DNA of 64,000 bases, taken from positions 12,834,903-12,898,902 of the forward strand of contig OY855914.1 of NCBI GenBank assembly GCA_963693305.1. Reading direction: 5' to 3'. Within the stretch, counting starts at the first letter, position 1. Every line of letters begins with the position of its first letter. Below, in pieces: positions 10,112 through 20,013 of this stretch. Made by a program: the position numbers and the translations under genes. The stretch comes from Meandrina meandrites (Eukaryota; Cnidaria; Anthozoa; Scleractinia; Meandrinidae). The notes below the pieces were generated by a model that made no database searches, was not told the origin of the DNA, and was given only the letters and a program-made list of their open reading frames with translations.

Positions 10112-10335
10112 AGTCGAATATTTTGTTCCTTTTGCACCACGTGAAAATGCTACAACAATATGGCGGCCGACTAGTTCCCAGCCTTCCAGCGAGAGCCACA
10201 GAGGAGGGCTTGGGACGTTTACCCCCAAAACAACCACCACAGGGCAACCAACAATCGACACGAAGAAAGTGGAACTCTTTCGCGACTCGATAGAACTTTA
10301 TTCATTGAGGAATTCAAATCGAGAATGTACTCACG
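10112..10335 (-). promoter_or_regulatory. Probable 5' UTR and promoter of the GNL3-like gene
   Basis: This GC-richer stretch lies directly upstream of the start codon at 10111. At 10156-10168 it holds CAATATGGCGGCC, which matches the YY1-type ATGGCGGC motif common at start sites of ribosome-biogenesis genes. No TATA box was recognised. The assignment rests on position and that motif only. Confidence 0.4.
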
Positions 10336-10970
10336 ATGGAGTCTAACCACTTAGATGATAAGAATACTTGCTCACGTAGCTTAAAATACTGCGCCCCTAG
10401 TGCACAGTTCACCGCGGTAAAACGTAAAAAACAAGAAAACTACTTCAAAAATAAGGTTTTCATTTTCACTGTTCAAAGTTTGATACTTTACAAGTATTCT
10501 CCTGGTTTACTAAATTTTTTGGAACTTTACTAAAAAAGTTCTAAGCGTTTGAAAACGGCGAAATGCCGACTGTCGGCGCCATTGTCAAAGCACTTTTGAT
10601 CGGGTGCAGAGCATTTTAAAACTAAAGAATCTCGTTTGAGAGAACTGAAAATATATTTACCCTCGGCAGCTATTTCACATATCCTTACTGATGCTTCCAC
10701 GTTAACGTGAATGATTTTTCTCGAAATAAGAAAAGAAAAACATCCTCAGACGTTTGACCGCGGTGAAAGTGCACAGGGTCTCGAAGGGGTTTCGCGTGAT
10801 CCGTGAATTGACCAAAAAACAGAGCGTGTATCGGGAAAACTCATGGAATGCAGCCGTGATTTTTGAATTATATACTCACTGTGACGCGTGATCATCTAAA
10901 GTTATAGTCCGTGAATCGAGATTTCTACCGATATAATGTCGTTGATATCAAATAACCCTACAATAATACA
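10336..10970. other. Intergenic; no recognisable gene
   Basis: An ATG-initiated ORF of 65 codons at 10336 has no recognisable pattern and no supporting splice structure. Nothing else was identified here. Confidence 0.5.
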
Positions 10971-11060
10971 GTGGAACCCCGTTAATACGGACACAAAGGG
11001 GACATGGCAAAGTGTCCGTATTATCGGGGTGTCCGTATTAAGCGGGTCTCAGATAAAAAG
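10971..11060 (+). mobile_element. End of a pogo/Tc1-type DNA transposon
   Basis: CAGTGGAACCCCGTTAATAC begins at about 10972, preceded by TA. It is followed by GTGTCCGTATTA repeated in direct and inverted form (10997-11040). This start is typical of pogo/Tigger-like terminal repeats. The partner end was not found, so I treat it as a fragment. Confidence 0.5.
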
Positions 11061-11624
11061 TAACGGACACATGTTTAATCGATAAGAATACTAAGGCAGA
11101 CATTTTTACGACAGCAAAACGTTGTTTTTATTGTACTGTAGCTGTAAAATTAAAAATAAATGAAGACTGTAAAAAAAGCGAGACCGATACAAAGTAGAAA
11201 GGTTTTAAATTTGTGTACTATATTTCGACTGGCCAAACCAGCCTTCTTCAGGTGCAATGGGAAATTACATTGGAAGGGTTTTATATATGTACAGTATGTA
11301 GTGACTGCGGTATTTTGCGTAATAAAGGAAATACGTAAACGTAATAAAATTGACACTGTAAAATGAAATAAAAATAAAGTAAAATAAACTAAAAATAGTA
11401 AAATAGCTGATAAAACAGTACAGATAACTAAATCAGTATGTTTCTTGGCGGATGTTAAGATCTTCTAGTCCATGAGCCAGACCCCACAAATTGGGTGATC
11501 GGTATCATCCGGGGGGATTTAAGTTCTTTGTGTTTTTTTGAGAAGTACTATTAATATAGAGTTAGAAAATGCCTGATAGCAACGGATCTGAGGTAGTTTC
11601 TGTGAATTGTGAAGGTTTTCTGCT

Positions 11625-11644
11625 CCCCCCCCCCCCCCCCCCCC
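11625..11644 (+). repeat. Homopolymer C run (20)
   Basis: Twenty consecutive C in the left arm of the inverted-repeat element. Confidence 0.9.
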
Positions 11645-12969
11645 TCGTCCATATGATCTAGAAACATAGGTTATTTAGTGCATGGCTCTCAGGCCAATTG
11701 CTTGTTCCAAAACATGTAATATAAATCACGTGGCAAGTCACGTGACAGCCTCGCGTTTGCGTTTTGTTTGGGATGTACACCAAAATAGAGAAGTGAAATA
11801 GCGTCTGCATTGTATATCATACACATAATTACGTTTTCTTTGTGTTGATATTTTTTATTATTTATCAATATTGATATTCTTGATATCCTTGCACTGGTTG
11901 ATGCAGTGGGCTCGTGTGTATTTCGGGCTTCCCTTCCAATTATTCCCACCATATATAACTGAAGCTGTTTTTTTAATGAAGTGACTTCTGTTCGTGGATG
12001 TTTGTAGTTATTACCTAGCGTTAGACGTAAGAATTACTACTAATTAGTCTTATTGCTAATTCGAGTGTTAATTCTAATTTGTAACCAATGCAAGTTTAGA
12101 GTAAAAACGTAAACTGGAACACTTCCGATCAGTCTGAGGAACTCACGCGCGTGGGACTTCGAGTTGATTTTCCTTCTCATTCCCTGGTACATTTTCAGCG
12201 TAGTTGTATTAAACAAATCCGCCACATTTTTCCATGGTTTTCATGCTTATAGACCATATAAATACCATAAAATGCCCAAATCCTTGCAGTGACATGGTAT
12301 GTGGTTCTACCTGTATTATGAGAGAGGTCATGAAGACATGATAGAGCTCACTGAGAAGCTATGGCGTTATAGTGGAGATTGCCATCTTTTGGGTGTGAAA
12401 GTGTGGATGTAGCTAAGGGCGTGGCCCTCGCTCTTTTTTAAGAGGGCAATATAGAACTATCACTTCGTGTCATACAATCGAGGATTCCAGGCCTGCACAG
12501 CAAGAATAACAACGTTAGGAACCTTGCTCTTTACTATGCGCAGGTGAGAGACGCGGTACAGTCAAGCAGAACATGAATTATAACAAACGGACCTCCAGCG
12601 ATCTTGTATCAAAATTATCAATAACCATTTCTGCGATGGCAGTTGAGCTGACCAAAAAACTGTTTTAATTTCTTCTCGGCAAACCAGGATCTCGTTAGGA
12701 TCTCAGAGAACTTCGCACAAAAGCCTGATAAGAGCATATGATACTGGTAAGAAATACTACAAAGCATTCACATTGGCTACTTTTGCAACTTTGCTAGGGA
12801 ATAAATGTGCAAATGGACGCTGAACGAGTTCCCAGTAGCTCTGCTTCGGAATTGACGGAGTGAGCTCGTGTCTTTAGGAGGTGTTTAAATCGTAAATAAA
12901 ATGCCGAGGGAAGATGCACAGGGCAAGATACATATATAGTATCTGACCCGTACCAAGGAGTGGATTTTT

Positions 12970-13035
12970 ATTGTTGTAAAGCGCTTAGAACAGCAAGATA
13001 TAAGCGCTATATAAATATTAATTATTATATTATTA
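12970..13035 (+). repeat. SINE/LINE 3'-tail-like sequence
   Basis: TTGTTGTAAAGCGCTTAGAA, then ATAAGCGCTATATAAAT and an ATT-rich tail. This is the widespread conserved 3' tail of L2/CR1-type LINEs and their SINEs. The body upstream was not recognised. Confidence 0.55.
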
Positions 13036-13842
13036 AAGGATGACAATAAAGAATGATGAGAGACATCTACAAGCAGAGCTAAACGGCATCAGTTGCGTGG
13101 CATCAGCAAAACTCAGACCGTTAGTCAGACATGAACAAAGTTTCCTAACAAACGACAGCAATACAGAACGTGTCATCAGTTTTATTGTCCGGGTGAATGG
13201 AAGATGGAAAGGCAGAAGCTAGACGACAAAGAGCCAGTAAAGAGGTAATTGACTTCAATGTAAGAAAGTGGCAGATAGTCCTTTATTTCTGCATGCATTT
13301 CACATAGGCAAATACGGGCATAGGTAAAAATACTTTTTTGAACATAAAGTGGCCGAGAACTGGACCCGGCCGAGAACTGGGCCCCATACTGCCGACCTCA
13401 ATTTTATCCTTACCTTTTAATGCGCATGTGACATAGCACGTGACTTTTGAAAGAAGCAAATAAGGTAAAATTAAGCTTCTAGAATAGGATATACGATGAT
13501 GTGAAGCTTTTAGGATTTCTCGTGGGCGCTATTACAATTCTTCCTTAGCCTCGTTTCCATGCTAAGAGAAAACTTTCAAAGGCGCCCAAGTCCACAAACT
13601 ACCACCGATCAATTGCCATCAGGTATTTTCTGACTATTTACTACTCCACCTTTCTAAAAATTACCATTTAGATTAATCCCCCCAGATGATACCGACCACC
13701 CTACTGGTTCATGGACTATTCGGGATCAATTGTCCTGCCTTTTAAGATTAAAAAGCCTTCCCTGGCCTTCCAGATTGAGTCCCTGTTTGAAAAGACTTTT
13801 TCGATGAGGATTAGTTGAATGTCATTAGCAGTGTGGTTAGGA

Positions 13843-14173
13843 GAACGTAGGTAAGCGTAGGAAAACGAAGTTAAACGAAAAAAAAGGAAGTTAAACGTAG
13901 GTAAATGAACTTAAACGTAGGTAAATGATGATAAACGTAGAGAAACGAAGGTAAACGTAGGCAAACGAAGTTAAACGTAGGTAAACAAAGTTAAAGGTAG
14001 GCAATCAAAGTTAAACGTAGGCAAAGGAAGTTAAACGTAGACAAATGAAGTTAAGCATAGGGAAACGAAGTTAAACGTAGGCAAACAACGATAAACGTAG
14101 GTAAACGAAGTTAAACGTAGGAAAACGAGGATAAACGTAGTCAAACGAAGTTACAAGTAGACAAACAATGTTA
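13843..14173 (+). repeat. 20-bp minisatellite, about 16 copies
   Basis: Tandem units of TAAACGTAGGCAAACGAAGT with scattered substitutions. The unit looks like two diverged 10-mers (TAAACGTAGG and CAAACGAAGT). It ends 28 bp before the start codon of the helix-turn-helix gene. It is not a CRISPR array because there are no unique spacers. Confidence 0.9.
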
Positions 14174-14200
14174 GTCTAATTTCCAGAGGTGAATATAAGA

Positions 14201-14698
14201 ATGGCAAAGGGAACAGTTGCTAGTGTAAGTATTTGTTATATTTCGCCACTTTGTTTGAGTTCCCCGCGTTATCTAAACATGAAACTTTTGACCGAATCGA
14301 GTGTTCATATTATCCTTGTATAAAAATTTTGTTTTCACATTTCGTTAACAGAAAGAACATCTCTTGAGATTGTATGGGAAAAACACAGCATCAAATCAGA
14401 AACATCAGGCTGTGGGCGCATTCAACAAAAGGAAGAATGTAACCGATATTGCTCGCGAACTTTGCGCTCAAAGACAGACCTCCGAGGTCTACCTTATCAA
14501 TGCGTTAGCAGCTGGAAAAACTCTAGATCACCAACGGCTGGGAAATAAACTTCAGGTTACTGATGATCATTTTGTTATCCTACAAGAGGAGCTGCATGTA
14601 AAAAATCAACTTAGTGTAGTGAAGCAATCCACCCTGAACTCACATACAACCAGATTCGCTTCATGCTGGCGTGCATTATCCATGATCTGGAAGTTTGA
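14201..14698 (+). pseudogene. Two-exon helix-turn-helix protein (RecQ/WRN HTH-like), frameshifted
   Basis: Exon 1 (14201-14224) encodes MAKGTVAS and ends at a consensus donor GTAAGT. Exon 2 starts at 14352 after TTAACAG, in phase. Its protein carries KNVTDIARELCAQRQTSEVY, then LINALAAGKTLDHQRLGNKL and FVILQEEL. This pattern resembles the helix-turn-helix domain found C-terminal in RecQ/WRN-type helicases. The expected last block, TYNQIRFMLACIIHD, is present but in another frame starting near 14630, so a one-base loss has broken the reading frame; it ends at TGA 14696-14698. Without correction the ORF runs to 14750 with an unrelated tail. There is no helicase core nearby. The family call is from pattern memory and is uncertain; the frameshift inference depends on it. 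Confidence 0.55.
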
Positions 14699-14986
14699 AT
14701 GTCTTTGGAAACGGAAGCCTTTTTTATTAAGTTTCAACTCAGCTCTATAAATTCTTTACTCATTTTTTATGGCATCATTTTTCATTTTGTTGTCTGTTAA
14801 TTAAGCTTATGATAAATAAATAGCTTTTCTCTCGTTTAGAAAAACTCTATTTCTGTCAGTGATTATTTTAGCGGGAAATGAGCTGCGCCAGTAGAGCGGG
14901 AAACTACGGGCATCCCCGAAATCTGTAAACATAGACGGTAATCTCTTATGTAAGCTCTTTTTAAAACTGAAATATTTTGGTAGAAC

Positions 14987-15390
14987 ATGCCACCAACAAA
15001 TTGTTCCATGTGTGGGATTCAAGCCACTGAGCTAAGGCCGGCAGCGGGAATGCAAATGTGCTCACAATGTCGTTGGAAACAGGAACATAAGTGCCTAGTC
15101 AAAGGCTGTAAAACACCAGATGCCAAGGTGAAAATCAAAAATTTACCAGGAAGTCTGGTACAGGCAACAGATGCTGTTAGGGGGAAATTTTATCCCAGTT
15201 TGGAATATCACCGAAGTTAACCCAGTGCTGCAAGTCGTGTTTTATCAAGCTACATCGAGCAACAACTGAATTTGCAACTGCACTTGCAAAAAATTCTCAA
15301 CAAAATTCTCAGCATGAAGCAAACAATAAAATTTTTCCTGCCACCCTGCTTCGTGGTGTCGCAGTTAGTTTGAATTTCTTAAATAATGAG
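14987..15390 (+). pseudogene. Cysteine-rich (zinc-binding-like) ORF of unknown function, frameshifted
   Basis: The ORF from ATG 14987 has paired cysteines typical of zinc binding: CSMC, then CSQC 19 residues later, CLVKGC, and, in a second frame after about 15180, CCKSC. The first frame stops at 15220. The other frame stays open to about 15390 and continues plausibly (QCCKSCFIKLHRATTEFATA), so a one-base indel near the G run at 15180 is likely. I do not recognise the family. It lies in the same orientation as the helix-turn-helix gene and just ahead of the gypsy remnant. Confidence 0.4.
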
Positions 15391-15423
15391 ATATAAATTT
15401 AATTTCTCCTATCCCCATGGTCC

Positions 15424-15753
15424 TTGGTGGAGTGGAGTGAGAGACAACGCGTCCGTCATGCAGAACAAGATTGTGGTGAACAAGGAGAGAGTGACTTGGA
15501 AGACGATTTCAACGCCTCCATTTTCAACTTAGAGTCCGATTCACGGGATGCAAGTATATCTGCACCCGCAGTAAAGGTACCTGTACATATTGAAGATATT
15601 GATTTTCAAATGGAAGTGGACACAGGAGGAGCGGCATCTATTATGAGTTACAAGGATTATAAACGGCATTTCAAATACCTCGCACTGAGGCCAGTCGATA
15701 AGTCCCTCCATGCGTACACTGGCACGCCGCTGGATAACGTATTGAACAGCTAA
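15424..15753 (+). pseudogene. Gypsy copy 1: protease region
   Basis: The motif VDTGGAASIMS at about residues 64-74 is a retroviral-type aspartic protease active site (DTG). The N-terminal part is acidic and not recognisable. It ends at a stop. Confidence 0.65.
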
Positions 15754-16136
15754 AGGAGAGCTATGCTGAGATTTTCAAACTCGAAATCAGAACGGCCAGG
15801 GGTATAACCGCTAAACTACATCTCAAAGACAATGTAAAGCCGGTATTCCAGAAGGCCCGCCCAGTACCCTTCGCATTACACCCCGCAGTGGAGAAAGAAT
15901 TGAGAAAAATGGAAGATGAGGGTATCATTGAGCCAGTGGAAGTTAGTGAATGGGCCACACCCATTGCTTGTGTACCTAAAACAGATGGCTCGGTACACAT
16001 ATGCGGCGACTACAAGGGGACAGTCAACCCTGCCATTCAAACAGAGCAATTTGCGATTCCGACGTTGGAAGAGATTCGGGGTAAAGTGTCCAAATGGGAC
16101 ACGCTGTCCCATTGCCTATGCCTCTCTAACACTTAA
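15754..16136 (+). pseudogene. Gypsy copy 1: truncated reverse transcriptase
   Basis: The N-terminal RT block is visible: RKMEDEGIIEPVEVSEWATP, ACVPKTDGSVHICGDYK and FAIPTLEEI. The palm with the catalytic aspartates is deleted, so no RT activity is possible. Confidence 0.8.
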
Positions 16137-16562
16137 TGAACACGAGAAACGTTATGGCCAGATTGATAAGGAAGCTCTGGTAATCATGTTGGTCTGAAGC
16201 AATTTCACTTGCACCTATATGGTTGACATTTCACAATTCTAATGGATCACAAGCCACTGGAACGGATCTTTGGGCCTAAGACAGCAATCCCGTCACTGGC
16301 AGCTATGCGTCTACGACGATGGGCAATCATTCTGGCAGCCTTCAATTACAGCATTAAGTTTGTGCCGTCCAAGCAAAACGCAGTGGCAGACGCATTATCA
16401 CGTCTTCCTTTGCCATCTTCGACTGGTGCTGAAAGCTCCATCTTTAAGGTCGAAGAGCGTTTAGTAGAATTTGCCTATCACATACAAGGAGATAAGTCAT
16501 GCAACACGAGTCGATCCTGTGTTGTCCAAAGTGTTGGAGCTTGTCAGGAGTGGTTGGCCTAA
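16112..16562 (+). pseudogene. Gypsy copy 1: RNase H remnant
   Basis: PIAYASLTLNEHEKRYGQID and KEALVIM (16112-16195, one frame), then DHKPLERIFGP and FVPSKQNAVADALSRLP (16242-16430, another frame). These are the C-terminal RNase H and connection motifs of Ty3/gypsy elements. Confidence 0.8.
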
Positions 16563-16635
16563 ACACGTTGAGGATTTACGTCTGAAACCTTTCTTGCACC
16601 ATTGATACAAGCTGTCAATCGAACAAGATTGCCTA

Positions 16636-17446
16636 TTGTGGGGACTAAGAGTTGTCATTCCTACACGTTACCAGAAGGACTTGCTGGAAGAACTACACGT
16701 GGGTCATCCAGGTATCATCCGTATGAAAGAGGTAGCGGGCAGCTACCAGTGGTGGCCTAACGTAGACCTAGAAATCGAGCACATGGTGAGAAACTGCGGC
16801 AGTTGTCAGCAGGTTAGGAAACCACCGGCAGCAGCCCCACGAGCACCTTGGATGTGGCAAAATCATCCATGACACCACGTTCACATTGATTATGCAGAAG
16901 AGGAGAGAAAGCACTACTTTGTTATTGTTGATACACATTCCTGGTGGCCTGAGATTTTCCACATGCCGCGAAACACAACTGCAGCATTACATCGACCATC
17001 ACCATTTTACGGGAACTACCAAATATGGCATGCCTATTCACTGTGTCAGTGACAATGGGCCACAGTTTCGCAGTGAAGAGTTTGCTCATTTCCTGAAAAT
17101 GAATGGTGTAAAGCATGTACGAGTAGCACCCTATCATGCAGCGAGCAATGGTCTGGCTGAGCGGATGGTTCAATCATTCAAGAACCACATGAAGATGTGC
17201 AAAGGCAGCAAGCTGTCGATTCAGCAACGCATTGAAAACTTCCTGCTCATGTATCAGTCAACCAAGCATCCCACGGCTGGGAGAACTCCAGCTAGTTTGT
17301 TTCTTGGCAGAGAGTTACGAACTTGGTTAACTCTCCTTTGTCCAAATGTAGAGGAGAAGTTCATGGATTCGCAGGCGAAGCAGAAGGCAAACACGACACT
17401 CATTCCAAGTTCAGAGAGTTCTACCCAGGTGACAGAATCCTCGTGA
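16636..17446 (+). pseudogene. Gypsy copy 1: integrase remnant
   Basis: The zinc-binding segment (ELHVGHPGIIRMKEVAG and CGSCQQVRK) is followed, after a stop at about 16870, by the first catalytic block (HIDYAEEERKHYFVIVD). In another frame come VSDNGPQFRSEEFAHFLK and PYHAASNGLAERMVQSFK with the D and E residues. At least two frame changes are present. Confidence 0.8.
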
Positions 17447-17854
17447 AGGACCTCAGGAAAGCAGATACCTGGTGGCCAGGCTCAGTAGCTGAGCGAAGTG
17501 GACCAAGTTCATATGTTGTGGCACTGGACGATGGAAGGGTGTGGAAGCGTCACTTCGATCATGTGAGGAGAGACAGCATGAACAGAACGGATACCGAACA
17601 GAGTCGCGAGTATCATGACAAACCACCTTATGTCCCTCTAACTGTCCCATTTAGCATGAGTGTTTCAAATCCTGCACAGGTGCCATCAGCTAATCCGGCA
17701 AATAGAGTCAGGGCAGGCTCAGGGTGAAGCCCCAGCCGTGACGGTAGAGGAGGCACCACCGGTTGTCACACAGTCTTTGGAGGCAGCTCTCCCTGTACCT
17801 CGCCAATCTTTAAGAGTGCGAAAAGCTCCAGACAGATTAATAGAAACTGTTTAA
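17323..17854 (+). pseudogene. Gypsy copy 1: integrase C-terminal tail
   Basis: YPGDRILVKDLRKADTWWPG and VVALDDGRVWKRHFDHVRR form the C-terminal DNA-binding-type domain. A proline-rich tail in the next frame ends near 17854. Confidence 0.6.
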
Positions 17855-18193
17855 AGTTCTGTTTAGACTTGAACTGCTAGAGTGTTGGCTCTGGACATTA
17901 CTTAAGTCCATAAGCAGTACTTTTGTTATAACGTCGCTTATGTGAATAACCTTATTAAGCGATGACGTCATATAATGACGTCATCGGTTAATGCTGTAAA
18001 GCGAAAAAGCGATGGAATTTATGGAATTTTTGGTGTTACGGTGTGAGCGCGATTACTCCCTGAATTGAACCGAAGAGCATTGGGAACTAGGTGCATGGTT
18101 TGTGTTCTTGTTCTTGTCGTCGTGCGAGTGGACGGGATCTGTTGTGTGTTGCAATCGACCGATCTTTCTAGAACCAAATAGAATTTGGAACTT

Positions 18194-18803
18194 CAGGGAT
18201 AAACGTCAGTACAAAAGAATTCAAGTGAAACTCAACAAGAAATCACGGCGTAGAACTCACAGCAAAATACTCCCAGGCAGTTAGAAAGGACCGATTCAAT
18301 GTATAAACGAAAGGCACAAATTATATTTGATGTGTTTTATTAGATTTAGTAAACAGAAATCTTTACATTTTTTAAAAGAAAAGGGCTAAACATTTTCAAG
18401 ACAGCGTTTGACCTTGTATCGTATGTCGTCAGTATCGGATGTCGCGCTACAAGATAACACAGCTTTTGTCAAACAGTCATTCAACACAGAAGTTGTTCAG
18501 GAATAAACGTCAGTAGAAAAGAAATCAAGTCTAACTCAACAAGAAAGCACTGCGTAGAACTTGAAGCAAAATACTCCCCGGCAGTTAGAAAGGACTAATT
18601 CTAAGTATAAGTCAAAGAGACTAATTTTATTTGATGTGTTTTATAAGATTTAGTAAACAGAAATCTTTAATTTTTTTTAAGACAAAAGGGCTCAACAATT
18701 TCAAGACAGCGTTTGACCTTGTATCATATGTCGTCAGTATCAGATATCTCCCTGCAACATAACGCAACTTTTGTCGAACAATCATTCAACACAGAAGTTT
18801 TCA
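18194..18803 (+). repeat. 304-bp tandem duplication (two copies)
   Basis: Two head-to-tail copies (about 18194-18497 and 18498-18803) share ATAAACGTCAGTA, CCNGGCAGTTAGAAAGGAC, TTTAGTAAACAGAAATCTTT and CAAGACAGCGTTTGACCTTG, with roughly 10-15% divergence by eye. It is non-coding. It could be part of a degraded LTR downstream of gypsy copy 1. Confidence 0.8.
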
Positions 18804-19074
18804 GCTATTTTTATTAACTTTCTTGAAATTTTCTGTCAAATTTCCTGAAAATTCTTTAAGACCCCTTGTGAAACGTCATCGCTTCTGCATGCATTGCGTG
18901 CCGTTTGTATTGCCCGTTTGTATTGCCATTAGTATATGTCCTAGGTTTAAACTGTTCCTATTGTATTTCATTGTGTTATCTAGGAAGGAGGAGATGGGAG
19001 TCTGGGGAGCAATGGTCGAGTGAAGACATGTTTGTAAACCGTCCGCCTCATATTAGCTGCTCGGACGGCTTAGT

Positions 19075-19839
19075 ATGGCTGAGGCCTTCCAACAGTCACT
19101 ACAGGATATTCTGAATAAGCTGGAAAAGCTAGATGTCATCGAAGAAGCAGTGAACAAATTACGGACGTCTTTCAAAAAGCTTGAAAGAAGAATACAATCG
19201 CTCAAAGACACGCGAACTACCACCAAACGAGATGTTGAAGATCTTAAAGAAAGCCTAAACTCAAACGAAGAAGATAAAAAGCAAATAACCGAAAGCCTAA
19301 AAAATCTGAAAGAAAAAGCAGAATCGAGACTTGCCGCCGTAGACGAAGAAAATGGCAAACTCTGCGCCTTGCTCAAAGAGATAGAGAACAAGAACTTATA
19401 TCTTGAACCATATTCTAGGCCCGAAAACATAAAGTTTGAGAACATCCCAGAGGACTTCACGGATAAGAAGACACAGAGATGGTGCTCCGTTCCTTCCTGG
19501 AGACCGATCTCGGTTACCACTACGCTTCTATTATTGAAATACAGCGAGTCCACCGTCTTGGAAAAAAGGAAGGAAGAGAAACCGAGACCCATACTTGCCA
19601 GACTCCTTAGATATAAGGACTGTGAAAAAATTCTTTCACTGGGTCATCGCTTGAAGGGAACGGATTTCAGAATGTATCAAGACCTCCCGTTCGAAATAGT
19701 CGAGCGTAGAAGAGCACAGATGGACACCTTTAAGAAGGCCAAACGAAATAATGTTCCTGTGGCATTTAGTAAAGCGCAGCCTGACAAACTGTTCATTAAA
19801 GGAAAACTGTGGCCTGTCGGAAAGCCGTTAAAATTTTAA
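19075..19839 (+). CDS. LINE ORF1 protein (coiled-coil, nucleic-acid chaperone type)
   Basis: This 254-residue protein starts MAEAFQQSLQDILNKLEKLD. Residues 10-110 form a long heptad-rich coiled-coil for trimerisation, followed by the L1 ORF1 signature PENIKFENIPED (about 120) and an RNA-binding/C-terminal domain including KPRPILARLLRYKDCEKILS and DLPFEIVERRRAQMDTFKKA. L1-type ORF1 proteins bind element RNA and assist target-primed reverse transcription. The reading frame is complete, although the rest of the element is broken. A CCGTCCG/CGGACGG inverted pair lies just upstream at 19038-19068. Confidence 0.85.
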   Translation: MAEAFQQSLQDILNKLEKLDVIEEAVNKLRTSFKKLERRIQSLKDTRTTTKRDVEDLKESLNSNEEDKKQITESLKNLKEKAESRLAAVDEENGKLCALLKEIENKNLYLEPYSRPENIKFENIPEDFTDKKTQRWCSVPSWRPISVTTTLLLLKYSESTVLEKRKEEKPRPILARLLRYKDCEKILSLGHRLKGTDFRMYQDLPFEIVERRRAQMDTFKKAKRNNVPVAFSKAQPDKLFIKGKLWPVGKPLKF

Positions 19840-20013
19840 GTTTACCACTGACATATAGCTATCGTATTAGTATGAGATTTAAACTTTTAGTATCTTAATT
19901 TAACCGCTTTGCCGCTCCATGCATTGCATTCTTTTCGTCAAATCTGAAATTGCATTAAAGTTAACACATACAACCAAAATGACACAAATACTTTCTTTGA
20001 ACACGAAAATGAA

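Larger units (their letters stand above)
11467..13730. mobile_element. Decayed long inverted-repeat element
   Basis: The left arm (11467-11780) and right arm (13410-13730) are diverged inverted copies. AATCCCCCC-n-GATGATACCGA-n-CACCC and TCATGGACTA at 13678-13726 match the complement of 11467-11520. AAATACCTGATGGCAA (complement of 13616-13631) matches 11567-11582, and CACGTGAC blocks near 11738 and 13437 also pair. No transposase is recognisable inside. The SINE-like tail at 12970 lies within it. Confidence 0.6.
15424..17854 (+). mobile_element. Heavily deleted Ty3/gypsy retrotransposon (copy 1)
   Basis: Fragments appear in pol order: aspartic protease, start of reverse transcriptase, end of RNase H, integrase. 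They lie in shifting frames with stops. The reverse transcriptase core is missing between about 16100 and 16120, where the reading passes straight from RT fingers to RNase H. No LTR pair could be matched by eye; a 3' LTR may start near 17884. This is the most decayed of the four gypsy copies. Confidence 0.85.

Noticed and set aside
10025..10261. 78-codon minus-strand ORF
   Set aside because: It is 5' UTR, exon 1 and read-through into intron 1 of the GNL3-like gene; only the 13 nt from 10111 to 10099 are coding.
11220..11260. Possible Penelope-like terminal motif (GGCCAAACCAGCCTTCTTCAGG)
   Set aside because: The motif is suggestive, but no reverse transcriptase or GIY-YIG domain and no ribozyme core could be found nearby.
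13843..14173. Regular 20-bp repeat resembling a CRISPR array
   Set aside because: Units are contiguous with no unique spacers and the DNA is eukaryotic.
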